A stretch of DNA of 56,681 nucleotides, taken from contig NZ_JADMKU010000025.1 in the NCBI RefSeq assembly GCF_018219815.1, positions 1-56,681 of the forward strand, in the 5' to 3' direction. The notes below the pieces were generated by a model, which was given only the letters and a program-made list of their open reading frames with translations, had not been told where the DNA came from and did not search any database. The position numbers and the translations under genes were made by a program. Source of the stretch: Thalassovita aquimarina (lineage in GTDB: Bacteria; Pseudomonadota; Alphaproteobacteria; Rhodobacterales; Rhodobacteraceae). Shown one piece after another: positions 9,301-17,185 of this stretch (position 1 is the first letter of the stretch; each line of letters begins with the position of its first letter).

Positions 9301-9618
9301 CCGGTCGAAGGTGATTTCGCCGGCCGAAAGTTCATTCACCTGCAGATTGCCGCGCAGCAGCGCGCTGCGGTTCCAGTCGAGCGACAGGTTGTCGAGTTGC
9401 AACCAGATGCCATCGGCGTCGGCGATGCTGAGCCGTTCGATGGTGGCGGTGGAACTCAGCGCGCCCTCGAACCCGGTGATATCGACCTGCGCGCCGGGGC
9501 TGGACAGCGAATCCTCCAGCAGCGCCTCGAGATAGCCGCGATCGTCCTGGCCGGTGTTTTCCTGCGCCGGAGCGGACAGGGGCGCGATCAGAAGCAGGGG
9601 AAGGATAAACTTGCGCAT
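6361..9618 (-). CDS. tamB: TamB-like translocation and assembly module protein (DUF490)
   Basis: This is a 1085-residue AsmA-like inner-membrane-anchored protein. It begins with a signal or anchor segment (MRKFILPLLLIAPLSAPAQ), has long beta-rich repeats, and ends in the conserved DUF490 domain (about residues 750-1085, finishing GIGVFFERDY). TamB family proteins form long hydrophobic grooves that bridge the periplasm and take part in outer-membrane protein assembly and phospholipid transport. The start codon overlaps the tamA stop by one base, so the two genes form an operon. Confidence 0.93.
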   Translation of the reverse strand: MRKFILPLLLIAPLSAPAQENTGQDDRGYLEALLEDSLSSPGAQVDITGFEGALSSTATIERLSIADADGIWLQLDNLSLDWNRSALLRGNLQVNELSAGEITFDRLPLPEETGLPAAEAPGFALPDLPISVDLGKLSVGKATLGAALLGQELTLSLNGSAKLVSGAGSANLSVRRLDVAEGALEFSASFSNETNILSLDLDLHEPAGGIVASQLSLPGGPAVDLTVKGEGPVEDFAADLTLATDGQQRLQGNLTMTATSRDDRPDAVTDLVFGAEIGGDLAPLFAPDYRAFFGPDIRLRAEGKRLAEGDLHVDQLTLSADALSLQGKARLSAEGWPELLQLDGQIRPRQGDTVLLPLSGPATRLRAAEVSLNYDAAQGDGWRLNALLDGLERPDMRLGAARVTGTGRLQRGDGSSLGQVAGQIDLSASGIGFTDAALQTAIGTDLRGKLGFDWSENAPLNLTGMELTGGDYRTGGDLTISGISDRLNIVLAPDLTVSAQDLARFSVLAGRRLGGAASVAINGEMHPLSGRFELTIDGETRDLALSQPQVDPLLQGRGTLHLNACRDANGSSVEDLSIATDHVEITGDARLRTGAGSAELAARITDLARVVEGIGGAAKAELRADLSGGQWQVDARADGPGGAQVAAVGSVAEDATTMNMALTGTAPLALANRILRPRQLAGLARIDLRLDGAPSLAALSGEISTSGARLALPTQRLALEDISGAIRLNGGSAVIDMSAGVSSGGQITLRGPVSLSPGYAADLSADLTAIHLTDPTLYDTTLDGRIGMTGPLSGGARISGTVTLGETEFRVPSTSGPSYADLPGLKHRNEPAEVRRVRSWAGLIETSGNGGSGPAYGLDLTIRAPARIFVRGRGLDAELGGGLQLLGSTDNVVPQGRFDLIRGRLDILGKRLTLTEGLIRLQGAFDPYIRFAADTVADGTSVTIAIDGSASNPGLKFSSSPDLPEDEILALVLFGRGMSSISPLQALRLGAAIRTLSGGGGGGLTGDLRRGLALDDLDLSTSEEGVTEARVGKYISDNIYSEVIVDTTGNSQINLNLQISPSLTARGRLGSDGETGIGVFFERDY

Positions 9619-11417
9619 CAGAAAGCCTGCCCGATCCCGATATAAACCTGCACGCCTTCACCGGTGTCGCCACTGAGCGGGGTTGCGACATCCAGCCGGA
9701 TCGGCCCGACCGAGGTGTCATAGCGGACGCCGAGCCCGGCGCCGGAGTGCCAGTTTCCTGACCCGTCATAGAAGCTTTCGCGGCCGATATAGCCCGCATC
9801 GGCAAATCCGACGATACTGATCCGGTCCGTCAGTTTCGCCCGCGCTTCCGCCGACAACCCGGCAAAGCTGCGCCCGCCGATGCGGCCGGGGCCGACATCC
9901 ACCGCCAGCGATTGATAGGGCTGGCCGCGCACCGTGCCGCCGCCGCCGGAATAGAACAGGTAGGTCGGGGCGGTCCGCGACAATGCCGTGCCGACGACCG
10001 ATCCCAGCTGCAGCCGCCCGGCCAGCACCAGCCGACCCTCGGAATCCATCCGGCGGTAGATCCGGCTGTCGAATTTCAATTGCGCGCCCGAGGCTTCGCC
10101 GTTCAGACCGGCAAATGGGGTCAGCCGTGCATCGATATACTGCCCGCGGGTCGCGTTCAGGATATCGTCGCGCCGGTCCCATTGCAGCGATATCGGCAGG
10201 CTGGCGAGGGTGAAGTCGCGGGCACCGTAGACGTCGTTGGTTTCGCTGTAGGACAGGGCGAATTCGACGCTGCCCTGCAAATGGTCGGAAAAAATCCGGG
10301 TTGCGCCGATCCCGGCGGTCACCGTGTCGGCGCTGTAATCGCGTTCATCAAGGCTGGCCATGTCGAAATAGGCAAAACCCACGGTATCGGCCCCGAATGC
10401 GGCCGGGCGTTCGATCCGTGCGCCTAGGTCATAATCCACGCCGCTGCTTTCACCGGCAATGCCGGAAATCTCGCCCTCGATCCGCAGCCGTTCGGCCCCG
10501 CCCAGAAAGTTGCGATGCATCCAGAAGCCTGACACGGCCAGCCCTTCGAAATTCGACAATTCGATCCCGGCGCCGAAGCGGCGGGGTTTCTCGTCAACCA
10601 ACGCTAGGCCGATATCCATCCGGTTGTCGGGGCCCAGATCATCCGCCTCGGTCACCGCGACCGAGCGGAAGGTCCCGGTGCGGCGCAGCCGGTTCGCGGT
10701 CTTGTCCAGCGCGTCGGGGGAAAATACCTCACCGGTGGGCAGCCCGGCGATGCGACGGATACGTTCGGAGCGGACCTTGGTGTTACCCGACAGGATCAGG
10801 TCGCCGAAGCGTACCTGCGGTCCGGGGGCAAGGCCGATCCGTGCCGTCAGCGTCTGGTTGGCGTGATCGGCTTGCAGATCCTGCGTCTTGACGCGCGCCT
10901 TGGCATGGCCAGCATCGCGCCAGCTGGCCACCGCGCCGCTGGCGGCGTCGATGATGGTTGCGGCGCGCGCGCGTTCGCCGGTGCGGAAATCCTCGGGCAG
11001 TTGCGTGCCCCGGGCCAGTGGCGCGATGTCGACCTCACCGAAGCGGAAAGGCTTGCCGGGATCGATGCTGACCTCGATCTGCGAAATCGCGCGGGGCGGG
11101 CTGAGCGGCGGGATCAGCGCCGCTTCGCGCCCGTCGATGCGGATATGGACGATGCCGGAATAGTAGCCCAGGGCGTAAAGCGTTTCGACCAGCCGCCGGT
11201 AATCGGCCAGAGCGGTCGAAAACAGGTCCTGCGGGTCGTCGATGCCTTCACGTTTGGCAGTACGCAGCAAAGAGGCGCCGCGCAGCCGCTTGAGAAGGGT
11301 CTTGTTTTCCTCCCCCTGCAACGAAAAATCCAACCGGTCCAGCGCGGTGGCCGGGGCGGGCGCAGCAAGGGCCGCGCAAAGCAGAAGGGTGGATAGGTGT
11401 CGCAATGGAATCGCCAA
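9618..11417 (-). CDS. tamA: TamA-like outer-membrane Omp85 family protein
   Basis: The 599-residue protein has a signal peptide (LSTLLLCAALAAPAPATA), POTRA-like domains to about residue 270, and a C-terminal Omp85 barrel (about residues 290-599). It ends VQVYIGIGQAF, with the terminal Phe typical of outer-membrane barrels. It pairs with TamB directly downstream. No ATG fits the start. The frame is drawn from a TTG at 11417 with only a weak ribosome-binding site, and an in-frame TTG at 11405 four codons on is also possible, so the first residues are uncertain while the signal peptide is clear. Confidence 0.92.
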   Translation of the reverse strand: MAIPLRHLSTLLLCAALAAPAPATALDRLDFSLQGEENKTLLKRLRGASLLRTAKREGIDDPQDLFSTALADYRRLVETLYALGYYSGIVHIRIDGREAALIPPLSPPRAISQIEVSIDPGKPFRFGEVDIAPLARGTQLPEDFRTGERARAATIIDAASGAVASWRDAGHAKARVKTQDLQADHANQTLTARIGLAPGPQVRFGDLILSGNTKVRSERIRRIAGLPTGEVFSPDALDKTANRLRRTGTFRSVAVTEADDLGPDNRMDIGLALVDEKPRRFGAGIELSNFEGLAVSGFWMHRNFLGGAERLRIEGEISGIAGESSGVDYDLGARIERPAAFGADTVGFAYFDMASLDERDYSADTVTAGIGATRIFSDHLQGSVEFALSYSETNDVYGARDFTLASLPISLQWDRRDDILNATRGQYIDARLTPFAGLNGEASGAQLKFDSRIYRRMDSEGRLVLAGRLQLGSVVGTALSRTAPTYLFYSGGGGTVRGQPYQSLAVDVGPGRIGGRSFAGLSAEARAKLTDRISIVGFADAGYIGRESFYDGSGNWHSGAGLGVRYDTSVGPIRLDVATPLSGDTGEGVQVYIGIGQAF

Positions 11418-11692
11418 AGCTTGAAGTAACAGGGAATTTCAAAATCAGGATAAGCGCTCTGTCCATCAAGCTCCATCCGGTTCTGGAAAATAAAGCGATG
11501 TTTTGCGCGGTGGGGCGCCGTTCGGCCGTGGAATATCACTTCGATTTGGGCCCGGTCCAAGGGGACCTCAGGTTTCGATACTGGGGCAACCGATTGCTTC
11601 GTAGGGCGATTCCATTGCTGGTATCTGATCCAACGACGTTTGACATACAATGGTTCGTCACTGGTAAATGGCCTGGTATCAGGAGATGTGCA

Positions 11693-11992
11693 GTGTTTGG
11701 ATTTCGCTTCAAAAGCAAAAACGGTCGCTGGCTGACCCTTTGGGCCTTGGGGATACTCGGATTCCCGCTTCTCCTGTGGTTGATCGGATATCTGGGAGGA
11801 TGCGTCGCGAGTTCAACGTCGGCGCATTGCGAAAATATACCGGACTTTTTCGCGAGCGTGCTTTTTGCGTTTTACGTGTTTCTGGTGTTCGGGGGATGGG
11901 CCGTTTCGGGCCTGCTCATCATACTTGCCATTGCAATGTTGGTTTTGGCGGTGACCGCGGAAATCGGTGCGCGTCGCGAAACGAAGCGATGA
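11693..11992 (+). CDS. Small integral membrane protein, 99 aa
   Basis: A GTG at 11693 follows AGGAG at good spacing and opens a 99-residue protein with a basic N-terminus (FGFRFKSKNGR). It has hydrophobic helices at about 15-33 (TLWALGILGFPLLLWLIGY), 50-68 and 70-90, and a basic tail (RRETKR). Two Cys residues (about 36 and 46) lie in the loop between helices 1 and 2. The frame is open upstream to 11405, but that part looks non-coding. The family is not recognised. It is divergent from tamA. Confidence 0.6.
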   Translation: MFGFRFKSKNGRWLTLWALGILGFPLLLWLIGYLGGCVASSTSAHCENIPDFFASVLFAFYVFLVFGGWAVSGLLIILAIAMLVLAVTAEIGARRETKR

Positions 11993-12084
11993 ATGTCCTT
12001 CACACTACGACGTTTCGCAACGATGTTTCCCGTGAATTCAGAACGGTCCCCGTCGATTGGTGTTCTGCAATTCCCCTGAACCGG

Positions 12085-13038
12085 TCATTTTTTCAGGCAT
12101 CCGGCCATCTGCCCGGCCAATTGATCCAGCAGCGCGCCGTAAAGTGACGGGCCGGTTTCCAGCTGCGTGCCCATCGGGTCGATCACGGCGGTGCGGGCGT
12201 TGCTGCCTTCGAACACGGTGGCGACGAGGCCGGGATTGAACTGCGGTTCGGAAAACACGCAGACAACGCCGTACTGCTGGATTTCGTCGCGGATATCCTG
12301 GACCCGGGCCGGGCTGGGAGCCGAGGCGTCGCTCAGCGAAATCGCGCCGCTGGCGGCCAGGCCGAACCGGGTTTCGAAATACTGATAGGCGTCATGGAAT
12401 ACCACGAAGGGGCGGTCGGATACCGGACGCAGCACCGCCTCTATCCGGTCGATCTGAAGGTCCAGATCGTCCTGCGCGGCCTTGGCGTTCCTGCGGTAGG
12501 TATCGGCATGTTCGGGGTCGGCTTGCGCCAGCGCCTCGGCCATCGCGCCGAGCCAGACCTTCGCGTTTTCCGGGTCGAGCCAGGCATGCGGGTCGGTGCC
12601 GGCATGGTCGTGATCTTCGTGGCCATCGTCTTGATGTGATTCGTCCGTGTGGTCCTCGTGGCTGTCCTCGCCATGATCGGGGGCGAAAACGGCGGTTGCG
12701 CGGAACGGTCGTTCGATCGTCCCTTCGGTTTCCAGCAGTTCGACGATGGTCGCCCGCCTGGCCAGACGTTCCAGCGGCGTTTCTAACCACGGCGCCAGCG
12801 GGTGACCGACCCAGAACACCAGGTCGGCCTGTTCCAGCGCCCGCGCCTGCGACGGGCGCAGCGCGTAGCCATGCGGTGAGGCTCCCGGCTCCACGATCAT
12901 CGCGGGGCCGCCCAGATCCCCCATAACCTGTGCCGCCAGAGACTGGATCGGGGCGATATCGGTGACCACCTGCGGCACCTCGGCCAGCGTGGCTTGTGCC
13001 AGGACGATCAGGGGAAGGGCGAGGCCGGGCTTCAGCAT
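12085..13038 (-). CDS. znuA: Zinc ABC transporter substrate-binding protein ZnuA
   Basis: This is a cluster A-I metal-binding lipocalin-like receptor of about 317 residues with an N-terminal signal peptide (LALPLIVLAQATLA). The zinc ligands expected in ZnuA are visible: His in EPGASPHGYALRPSQ, His in GTDPHAWLDPENAK, His in VFHDAYQYFE, and an acidic residue near the end. Between the first two lies the His/Asp/Glu-rich loop typical of zinc-specific members (about residues 125-150). The ATG at 13038 has an AGGTGG ribosome-binding site and places the signal peptide correctly. The gene is divergent from zur with two Zur-like boxes between them. Confidence 0.95.
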   Translation of the reverse strand: MLKPGLALPLIVLAQATLAEVPQVVTDIAPIQSLAAQVMGDLGGPAMIVEPGASPHGYALRPSQARALEQADLVFWVGHPLAPWLETPLERLARRATIVELLETEGTIERPFRATAVFAPDHGEDSHEDHTDESHQDDGHEDHDHAGTDPHAWLDPENAKVWLGAMAEALAQADPEHADTYRRNAKAAQDDLDLQIDRIEAVLRPVSDRPFVVFHDAYQYFETRFGLAASGAISLSDASAPSPARVQDIRDEIQQYGVVCVFSEPQFNPGLVATVFEGSNARTAVIDPMGTQLETGPSLYGALLDQLAGQMAGCLKK

Positions 13039-13052
13039 TTTTGGGTCCACCT

Positions 13053-13070
13053 TTGTTATCTTATAACATG
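13053..13070. promoter_or_regulatory. Zur box 1 (znuA side)
   Basis: This is an inverted repeat GTTAT-CTT-ATAAC within TTGTTATCTTATAACATG. It closely matches the TGTTATANTATAACA core of alpha- and gammaproteobacterial Zur boxes, and lies 15 nt upstream of the znuA start. Repression of znuA by zinc-loaded Zur is the expected role. Confidence 0.75.
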
Positions 13071-13085
13071 TCGGGGCGGCTTGTA

Positions 13086-13104
13086 TTTGGAATAATATAA
13101 CATT
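13086..13104. promoter_or_regulatory. Zur box 2 (zur side)
   Basis: The right half TATAACATT (13096-13104) is a perfect Zur half-site. The left half is weaker (TTTGGAATA). Its centre is about 34 bp, roughly three helical turns, from the first box, which would put both sites on one face of the DNA. It lies 34 nt before zur and probably serves autoregulation of zur-znuC-znuB. Confidence 0.6.
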
Positions 13105-13138
13105 ACAAGCCGAAAAAACGGATAAGTCTGGAAGACGC

Positions 13139-13627
13139 ATGAACGCCCTCGGATTTGAAAAACACGATCACGCCCATTGCATGGCCGACGGAGTCGCCTC
13201 CGTGGCGGAGGCCTGTCAGGCAAAGGGGCTGCAACTGACCCCGGTGCGGCGGCGGGTGATAGAAATCCTGTTGTCCGAACACCGGGCGATGGGGGCTTAC
13301 GAAATCCTCGACACGCTCCGGGCCGAGGGGCTGGGATCGCAGCCGCCGGTCGCTTACCGGGCGCTGGATTTCCTGGTGAAGCACGGGTTCGCGCACAAGG
13401 TGGAGCGTCTCAATGCCTTCACCGCCTGCACCTATCCGGGCGAAAGTCACACCCCGGCCTTCCTGATCTGCCGTGAATGCGGGGCAGTGGTCGAGGCGGC
13501 GGCGGAACCGTCCAAGGGCGATCTCGGAGCGGCCGCCGAGGAGGCCGGGTTCGAGATCGAACAGGCGGTGGTCGAAGCCGAGGGCCTGTGCCCGGCCTGC
13601 AGAAGGAAAAAGGCTGGCGGGGCATGA
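13139..13627 (+). CDS. zur: Zinc uptake regulator Zur (Fur family)
   Basis: This is a 162-residue Fur-family repressor. The winged helix occupies about residues 20-90 and includes QLTPVRRRVIEIL and a recognition region around PVAYRALDFL. The dimerisation domain holds two Cys pairs, Cys111-Cys114 (CRECG) and Cys151-Cys154 (CPAC), the structural zinc site of Fur proteins. Its stop overlaps znuC by 4 nt. Adjacency to znuCB and the Zur boxes identify it as Zur rather than Fur, Mur or Irr. Confidence 0.95.
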   Translation: MNALGFEKHDHAHCMADGVASVAEACQAKGLQLTPVRRRVIEILLSEHRAMGAYEILDTLRAEGLGSQPPVAYRALDFLVKHGFAHKVERLNAFTACTYPGESHTPAFLICRECGAVVEAAAEPSKGDLGAAAEEAGFEIEQAVVEAEGLCPACRRKKAGGA

Positions 13628-14394
13628 CCCACCTGATCGAAATCACCGGACTGAGCGTCCGTCAAGGCGGCGTTCTGGCGCTGTCGGATGTGGATTTTCA
13701 CATCGACCGGGGCGAAATCGTGACGGTGGTCGGACCGAACGGATCGGGCAAATCGACACTGATGAAAACCATCATCGGGGCGTTGAAGCCCGTTGCGGGA
13801 CGGATCGAGCGGGCCAAGGGGCTGCGGGTCGGTTACGTGCCGCAACAGCTACATATCGATCCGACGCTGCCGATGACCGTGGCGCGGTTTCTTGGCCTGC
13901 CGAAGAGGGTGTCGCGCGGCGCGATCGAGGCGGCGCTGCACAAGGCCGGGCTGCACGGTCTGGCGGCCCGCCAGATGGCCGGGCTGTCCGGCGGGCAGTT
14001 CCAGCGCGTGTTGCTGGCCCGGGCGCTGCTGGACGATCCCGATCTGCTGATCCTCGACGAGGCCACGCAGGGGCTCGACCAGCCGGGTTCGGCGGCGTTC
14101 TACCGCCAGATCGAAGAGGTGCGGTCAGAATTGGGCTGTGCCGTGCTGATGGTCAGCCATGAACTGCACGTGGTGATGGCCGCCAGCGACCGGGTGATCT
14201 GCCTCAACGGGCATGTCTGTTGCCACGGGACGCCCGAAATCGTCGCCTCGGCGCCGGAATACCGGGCGCTGTTCGGAACTGGCACCGGCGGGGCGCTGGC
14301 GCTGTACCGGCACGATCACGACCACAGCCACGAAGGCTGCGACCACGACCATGCGCATGATCACCATGACCACCCCAACGAGGCCGCGGAATGA
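13624..14394 (+). CDS. znuC: Zinc ABC transporter ATP-binding protein ZnuC with His-rich tail
   Basis: The 256-residue ATPase energises zinc import through ZnuB. Walker A is GPNGSGKS (residues 37-44), the signature is LSGGQFQRV near 121, Walker B is DLLILDEATQGLD near 139, and the H-loop is MVSHELH. The last roughly 27 residues are rich in His and Asp (HDHDHSHEGCDHDH and more), which could bind zinc in the cytoplasm. It overlaps zur at its start and znuB at its end by 4 nt each, so the three are one translation-coupled operon. Confidence 0.95.
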   Translation: MTHLIEITGLSVRQGGVLALSDVDFHIDRGEIVTVVGPNGSGKSTLMKTIIGALKPVAGRIERAKGLRVGYVPQQLHIDPTLPMTVARFLGLPKRVSRGAIEAALHKAGLHGLAARQMAGLSGGQFQRVLLARALLDDPDLLILDEATQGLDQPGSAAFYRQIEEVRSELGCAVLMVSHELHVVMAASDRVICLNGHVCCHGTPEIVASAPEYRALFGTGTGGALALYRHDHDHSHEGCDHDHAHDHHDHPNEAAE

Positions 14395-15209
14395 ACATAC
14401 TGGACAATTTCATGACCCGCGCGGCACTGGCCGGGCTGGGCGTGGCGCTGGCGGCGGCGCCGTTGGGATGTTTCGTGGTGTGGCGGCGGATGGCCTATTT
14501 CGGCGATGCGACCGCGCATGCCTCGATCCTCGGTGTGGCGCTGGCGCTGAGCTTCAACATGTCGGTGTTCGCCGGGGCCCTGGCGGTTGCGCTGGTGATG
14601 GCGACCACGGTCAGCGTGCTGAGCGGGCGGGGGTTCGCGATGGATACGCTGTTGGGTGTGATGGCGCATTCGGCGCTGGCCTTCGGGCTGGTGGCGGTGT
14701 CGTTCCTGAAGGGTGTGCGGATCGACCTGATGGCCTATCTCTTCGGCGATATCCTGGCGGTGGGACGGGTCGACCTGGCGGTGATCTGGGGCGGTGCCGT
14801 TCTGGTCGTGGCGCTGGTGTCCTGGCGCTGGTCGGCGCTGCTGACCGCGACGCTGAACCCCGACCTGGCCCATGCCAGCGGCATCGACCCCCGGCGCGAA
14901 CAGTTGGTGTTGACCCTGGCGCTGGCGGTGGTGGTGGCGGTGGCGATCAAGGTGGTCGGCGTGTTGCTGATCGCGGCGATGCTGATCGTGCCGCCCGCCG
15001 CCGCGCGCCCGTTCGCCCGCACGCCCGAGGCAATGGCGGCGATATCGGCGCTGATCGGGGCGATTTCGGTGCTGGGCGGGCTGCAGGGCGCGCTCATGTT
15101 CGACACACCGACCGGGCCGACCATCGTCTGCGTCGCGGCGATCCTGTTCCTCGCGGTGAGCGTCGGCAGTGGATTGCGTAACATGGCGGGGCAGGGCGGC
15201 GAAAAGTGA
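14391..15209 (+). CDS. znuB: Zinc ABC transporter permease ZnuB
   Basis: This is a 272-residue ABC-3 family permease with about eight hydrophobic helices. Family landmarks are CFVVWRRMAYFGDATAHAS near residue 27, the coupling segment around LLGVMAHSALA, and IKVVGVLLIAAMLIVPPA near residue 190. It is the last gene of zur-znuC-znuB. A small inverted repeat (15225-15243) follows. Confidence 0.95.
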   Translation: MNILDNFMTRAALAGLGVALAAAPLGCFVVWRRMAYFGDATAHASILGVALALSFNMSVFAGALAVALVMATTVSVLSGRGFAMDTLLGVMAHSALAFGLVAVSFLKGVRIDLMAYLFGDILAVGRVDLAVIWGGAVLVVALVSWRWSALLTATLNPDLAHASGIDPRREQLVLTLALAVVVAVAIKVVGVLLIAAMLIVPPAAARPFARTPEAMAAISALIGAISVLGGLQGALMFDTPTGPTIVCVAAILFLAVSVGSGLRNMAGQGGEK

Positions 15210-15224
15210 GTCATTTTCCGCGCC

Positions 15225-15268
15225 GGATTTCGGGGTGAAATCCGATCGGTGCATGAGCCGAAGGCTCA
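15225..15268. terminator. Paired hairpins between convergent znuB and the DUF302 gene
   Basis: Two perfect inverted repeats sit between the convergent genes. The first is GGATTTC-GGGGT-GAAATCC (15225-15243). The second is TGAGCC-GAA-GGCTCA (15254-15268), which includes the stop codon of the DUF302 gene. Neither has a long T run, so termination in both directions is an inference from position. Confidence 0.4.
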
Positions 15269-15697
15269 GTCTCCGACGGCCTCTTGAGCGATCTCGTCCA
15301 GCAGGGATTGGACCTCCTGCATGGCGCCTTCGGGGTAATTGCGGTACCCCACGATGACCTCGTTGCCCTTGTCGGCCACGAAGACGCCATAGGGGCAATG
15401 TGCGATGTTCAAAAGATCGGCCTCGATGACGTTCCGCGAAGTGACCGCCGAGCAAAAAATGAATACATCCGCCGCCTCGAACAGTTTGACATCACTCCCC
15501 ACATCGGTCCCGGTGCGTTCCAGCATCGCGCCGACGTGGCTTACATAGTCAACGACCAGCCCGCGCCCGATGATGGCGCTTTCGACGGCGAATGCGGCAT
15601 CCTCGAAACTGGCGTCGGTAGTGTAGGTTGTTACGCCCTCGGCGAATGCAGGCGCCGCTATCGTCAGGGCGGCGAGGGTCACAGCAAAGCGTTTCAT
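15266..15697 (-). CDS. Secreted DUF302 domain protein
   Basis: This is a 143-residue protein with a clear cleavable signal peptide (MKRFAVTLAALTIAAPAFA, residues 1-19) and a DUF302-type body (SFEDAAFAVESAIIGRGLVVDYVSH, then GNEVIVGYRNYPEGAMQ). DUF302 proteins have a TATA-box-binding-like fold of unknown function and are often periplasmic and near redox genes. The ribosome-binding site AGGAGGAG is strong. The two Cys residues (about 81 and 101) could form a disulfide in the periplasm. Confidence 0.8.
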   Translation of the reverse strand: MKRFAVTLAALTIAAPAFAEGVTTYTTDASFEDAAFAVESAIIGRGLVVDYVSHVGAMLERTGTDVGSDVKLFEAADVFIFCSAVTSRNVIEADLLNIAHCPYGVFVADKGNEVIVGYRNYPEGAMQEVQSLLDEIAQEAVGD

Positions 15698-15768
15698 CTT
15701 CTCCTCCTAGCTAAATAAGATATTTTACAATACTTCTGCCGCTTAAAAACTGTTTGACTTACAGCACC

Positions 15769-15809
15769 CCGTGCCACGGCATCACGGGCGGTTTGTGGCA
15801 TGCCACGTG
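15769..15809. promoter_or_regulatory. Cluster of palindromes upstream of the DUF302 gene
   Basis: Three inverted repeats lie close together about 70-110 bases upstream of the DUF302 start. They are CCGTG-C-CACGG (15769-15779), the perfect 12-mer GTGGCATGCCAC (15795-15806), and an overlapping CACGTG (15804-15809). Perfect palindromes of this length in a promoter region are typical operator geometry. The regulator is unknown. Confidence 0.4.
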
Positions 15810-15948
15810 ATTACAATCTTCTTCTAAGGAAATAGTCTGCCGTTATGTTTAGGCAAACGGCGTACGGAACGGTCTGTCGCTGCGTTTGTTGCAAATGACC
15901 ATTTTTGGCTTTTATTACAGCGTCATGCGCGATTTTCGGGGCTCTCGC

Positions 15949-17181
15949 TCAGTACGCCGCCCGCTGCGCCACCTTCTGCCCGTCCTCCAGCCCGGCGGGC
16001 GGGTAAAGCACGATCGTGTCGCCGTCTGCTATCCCGTCGGTGATCGCTGCCTGCAGTCCGTTATTCGCCTCGATCTCGACCGGGCGCGCGCGTGCGACGC
16101 CATCCTCGACCACGAAGATCGCCCAGTTCCCGCCCTGGCGGAACAGCGCCCCCGCCGGCACGATCAGCGCCTTGTCCGAAGACCATGTCACCACCCGCAC
16201 CTCGACCCGGAACCCGTGGCCCAGCCCGGCGCGCGCCTCGGGCGGGTCGGTGAAGCGGATCGTCACGCGCACCCGCTGTTCCTCGACCCCGAGCGCGGAC
16301 ACCTTGGTGAAGCCGCGCGGTTCGATCCGCGCCACCACGCCGTTCAGCGGCGTGTCGCCGCCCCATTGATCGATGATGACGGTATCGCCCGGCGCGATCT
16401 GCACCGCGTCGGTCGACAGCATTTCCGACAGCACTTCCAGATCGTTGCGGATATCGCCGATTTCCAAGATCGGCGTGCCGGCGGGCAGGGTGGTTTCGGA
16501 CCGTTGCAGCACCTGCAGGATACGGCCCGAAATCGGCGCAAGCAGCGGGTGGACTTCGTCGGCAGCGGAATTCTCGGATGTGTCGGACCCGGCGCCATCG
16601 AAATTCCGCGCCGCGGCCTGTGCATTGTTCAGCTCGGCCACCCGCATCGAAATCGCCGCCCGCGCGGTATCGAGCGCCGCTTCCGCCGCCCGCGCGGCGC
16701 GGGCATCGTTGTCCAGCGCGGCCTGGCTCGAGATGCCGCTGTCGAAAAGTTTCTGGGTCCGGGCCAGGTTCGCCGCGGCCAGGTCGCGGTCGGCGCGGGC
16801 CTTGTTTACCGCGGCCTCGGCCACGCGCAGCGCGGCTTCGGCGGCGGTGACGGTGGCCCGGGCCTGTTCGCGCGATCGCGCATCCAGCACCGTGGACGTG
16901 GTCGGCAGCATCCGCGCCACCACGGTTTCCTGCGCGGTCACTTCGTCGCCCGGATCGACCTCGACCCGCAGCAACCGACCCGTCACCGGGGTCGACACGG
17001 TGTAGGGGTCATGCACCTGGGTACGGCCTTCCTCGTCGATCGTCACTTGCATCGGTCCCTCGATGACGGTGCCCATATCGACCAGCGCGGCGCGCGGCCA
17101 GAAAGCATAGGTCAGCGCCCCGGCCAGCCCCACGGCGACGACAAGGCTGATGATCCGGCGCGTGTATTTCTTCGCTGCCAT
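15949..17181 (-). CDS. Periplasmic adaptor (HlyD/MacA-type membrane fusion protein)
   Basis: The 410-residue protein has an N-terminal anchor helix (ISLVVAVGLAGALTYAFW), a first biotinyl-lipoyl-like half (VSTPVTGRLLRVEVDPGDEV), and a long Ala/Arg/Glu-rich coiled-coil hairpin (about 100-195). The second lipoyl half (LLAPISGRILQVLQRSETTL) and beta-barrel domains (about 230-400) follow. It would link the permease encoded directly upstream to an outer-membrane channel, but no TolC-like gene is in the window. It starts 4 nt after the permease stop. Confidence 0.88.
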   Translation of the reverse strand: MAAKKYTRRIISLVVAVGLAGALTYAFWPRAALVDMGTVIEGPMQVTIDEEGRTQVHDPYTVSTPVTGRLLRVEVDPGDEVTAQETVVARMLPTTSTVLDARSREQARATVTAAEAALRVAEAAVNKARADRDLAAANLARTQKLFDSGISSQAALDNDARAARAAEAALDTARAAISMRVAELNNAQAAARNFDGAGSDTSENSAADEVHPLLAPISGRILQVLQRSETTLPAGTPILEIGDIRNDLEVLSEMLSTDAVQIAPGDTVIIDQWGGDTPLNGVVARIEPRGFTKVSALGVEEQRVRVTIRFTDPPEARAGLGHGFRVEVRVVTWSSDKALIVPAGALFRQGGNWAIFVVEDGVARARPVEIEANNGLQAAITDGIADGDTIVLYPPAGLEDGQKVAQRAAY

Positions 17182-17185
17182 CCGT

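Noticed and set aside
11405-11692. N-terminal extension of the 99-aa membrane protein frame to 11405
   Set aside because: The extra 96 codons have no ribosome-binding site and no protein-like pattern, and they start inside tamA.
14300-14380. Short CAC/GAC-rich repeats as a possible DNA repeat or CRISPR
   Set aside because: They encode the His/Asp tail of ZnuC in frame, so the repetition is at the protein level.
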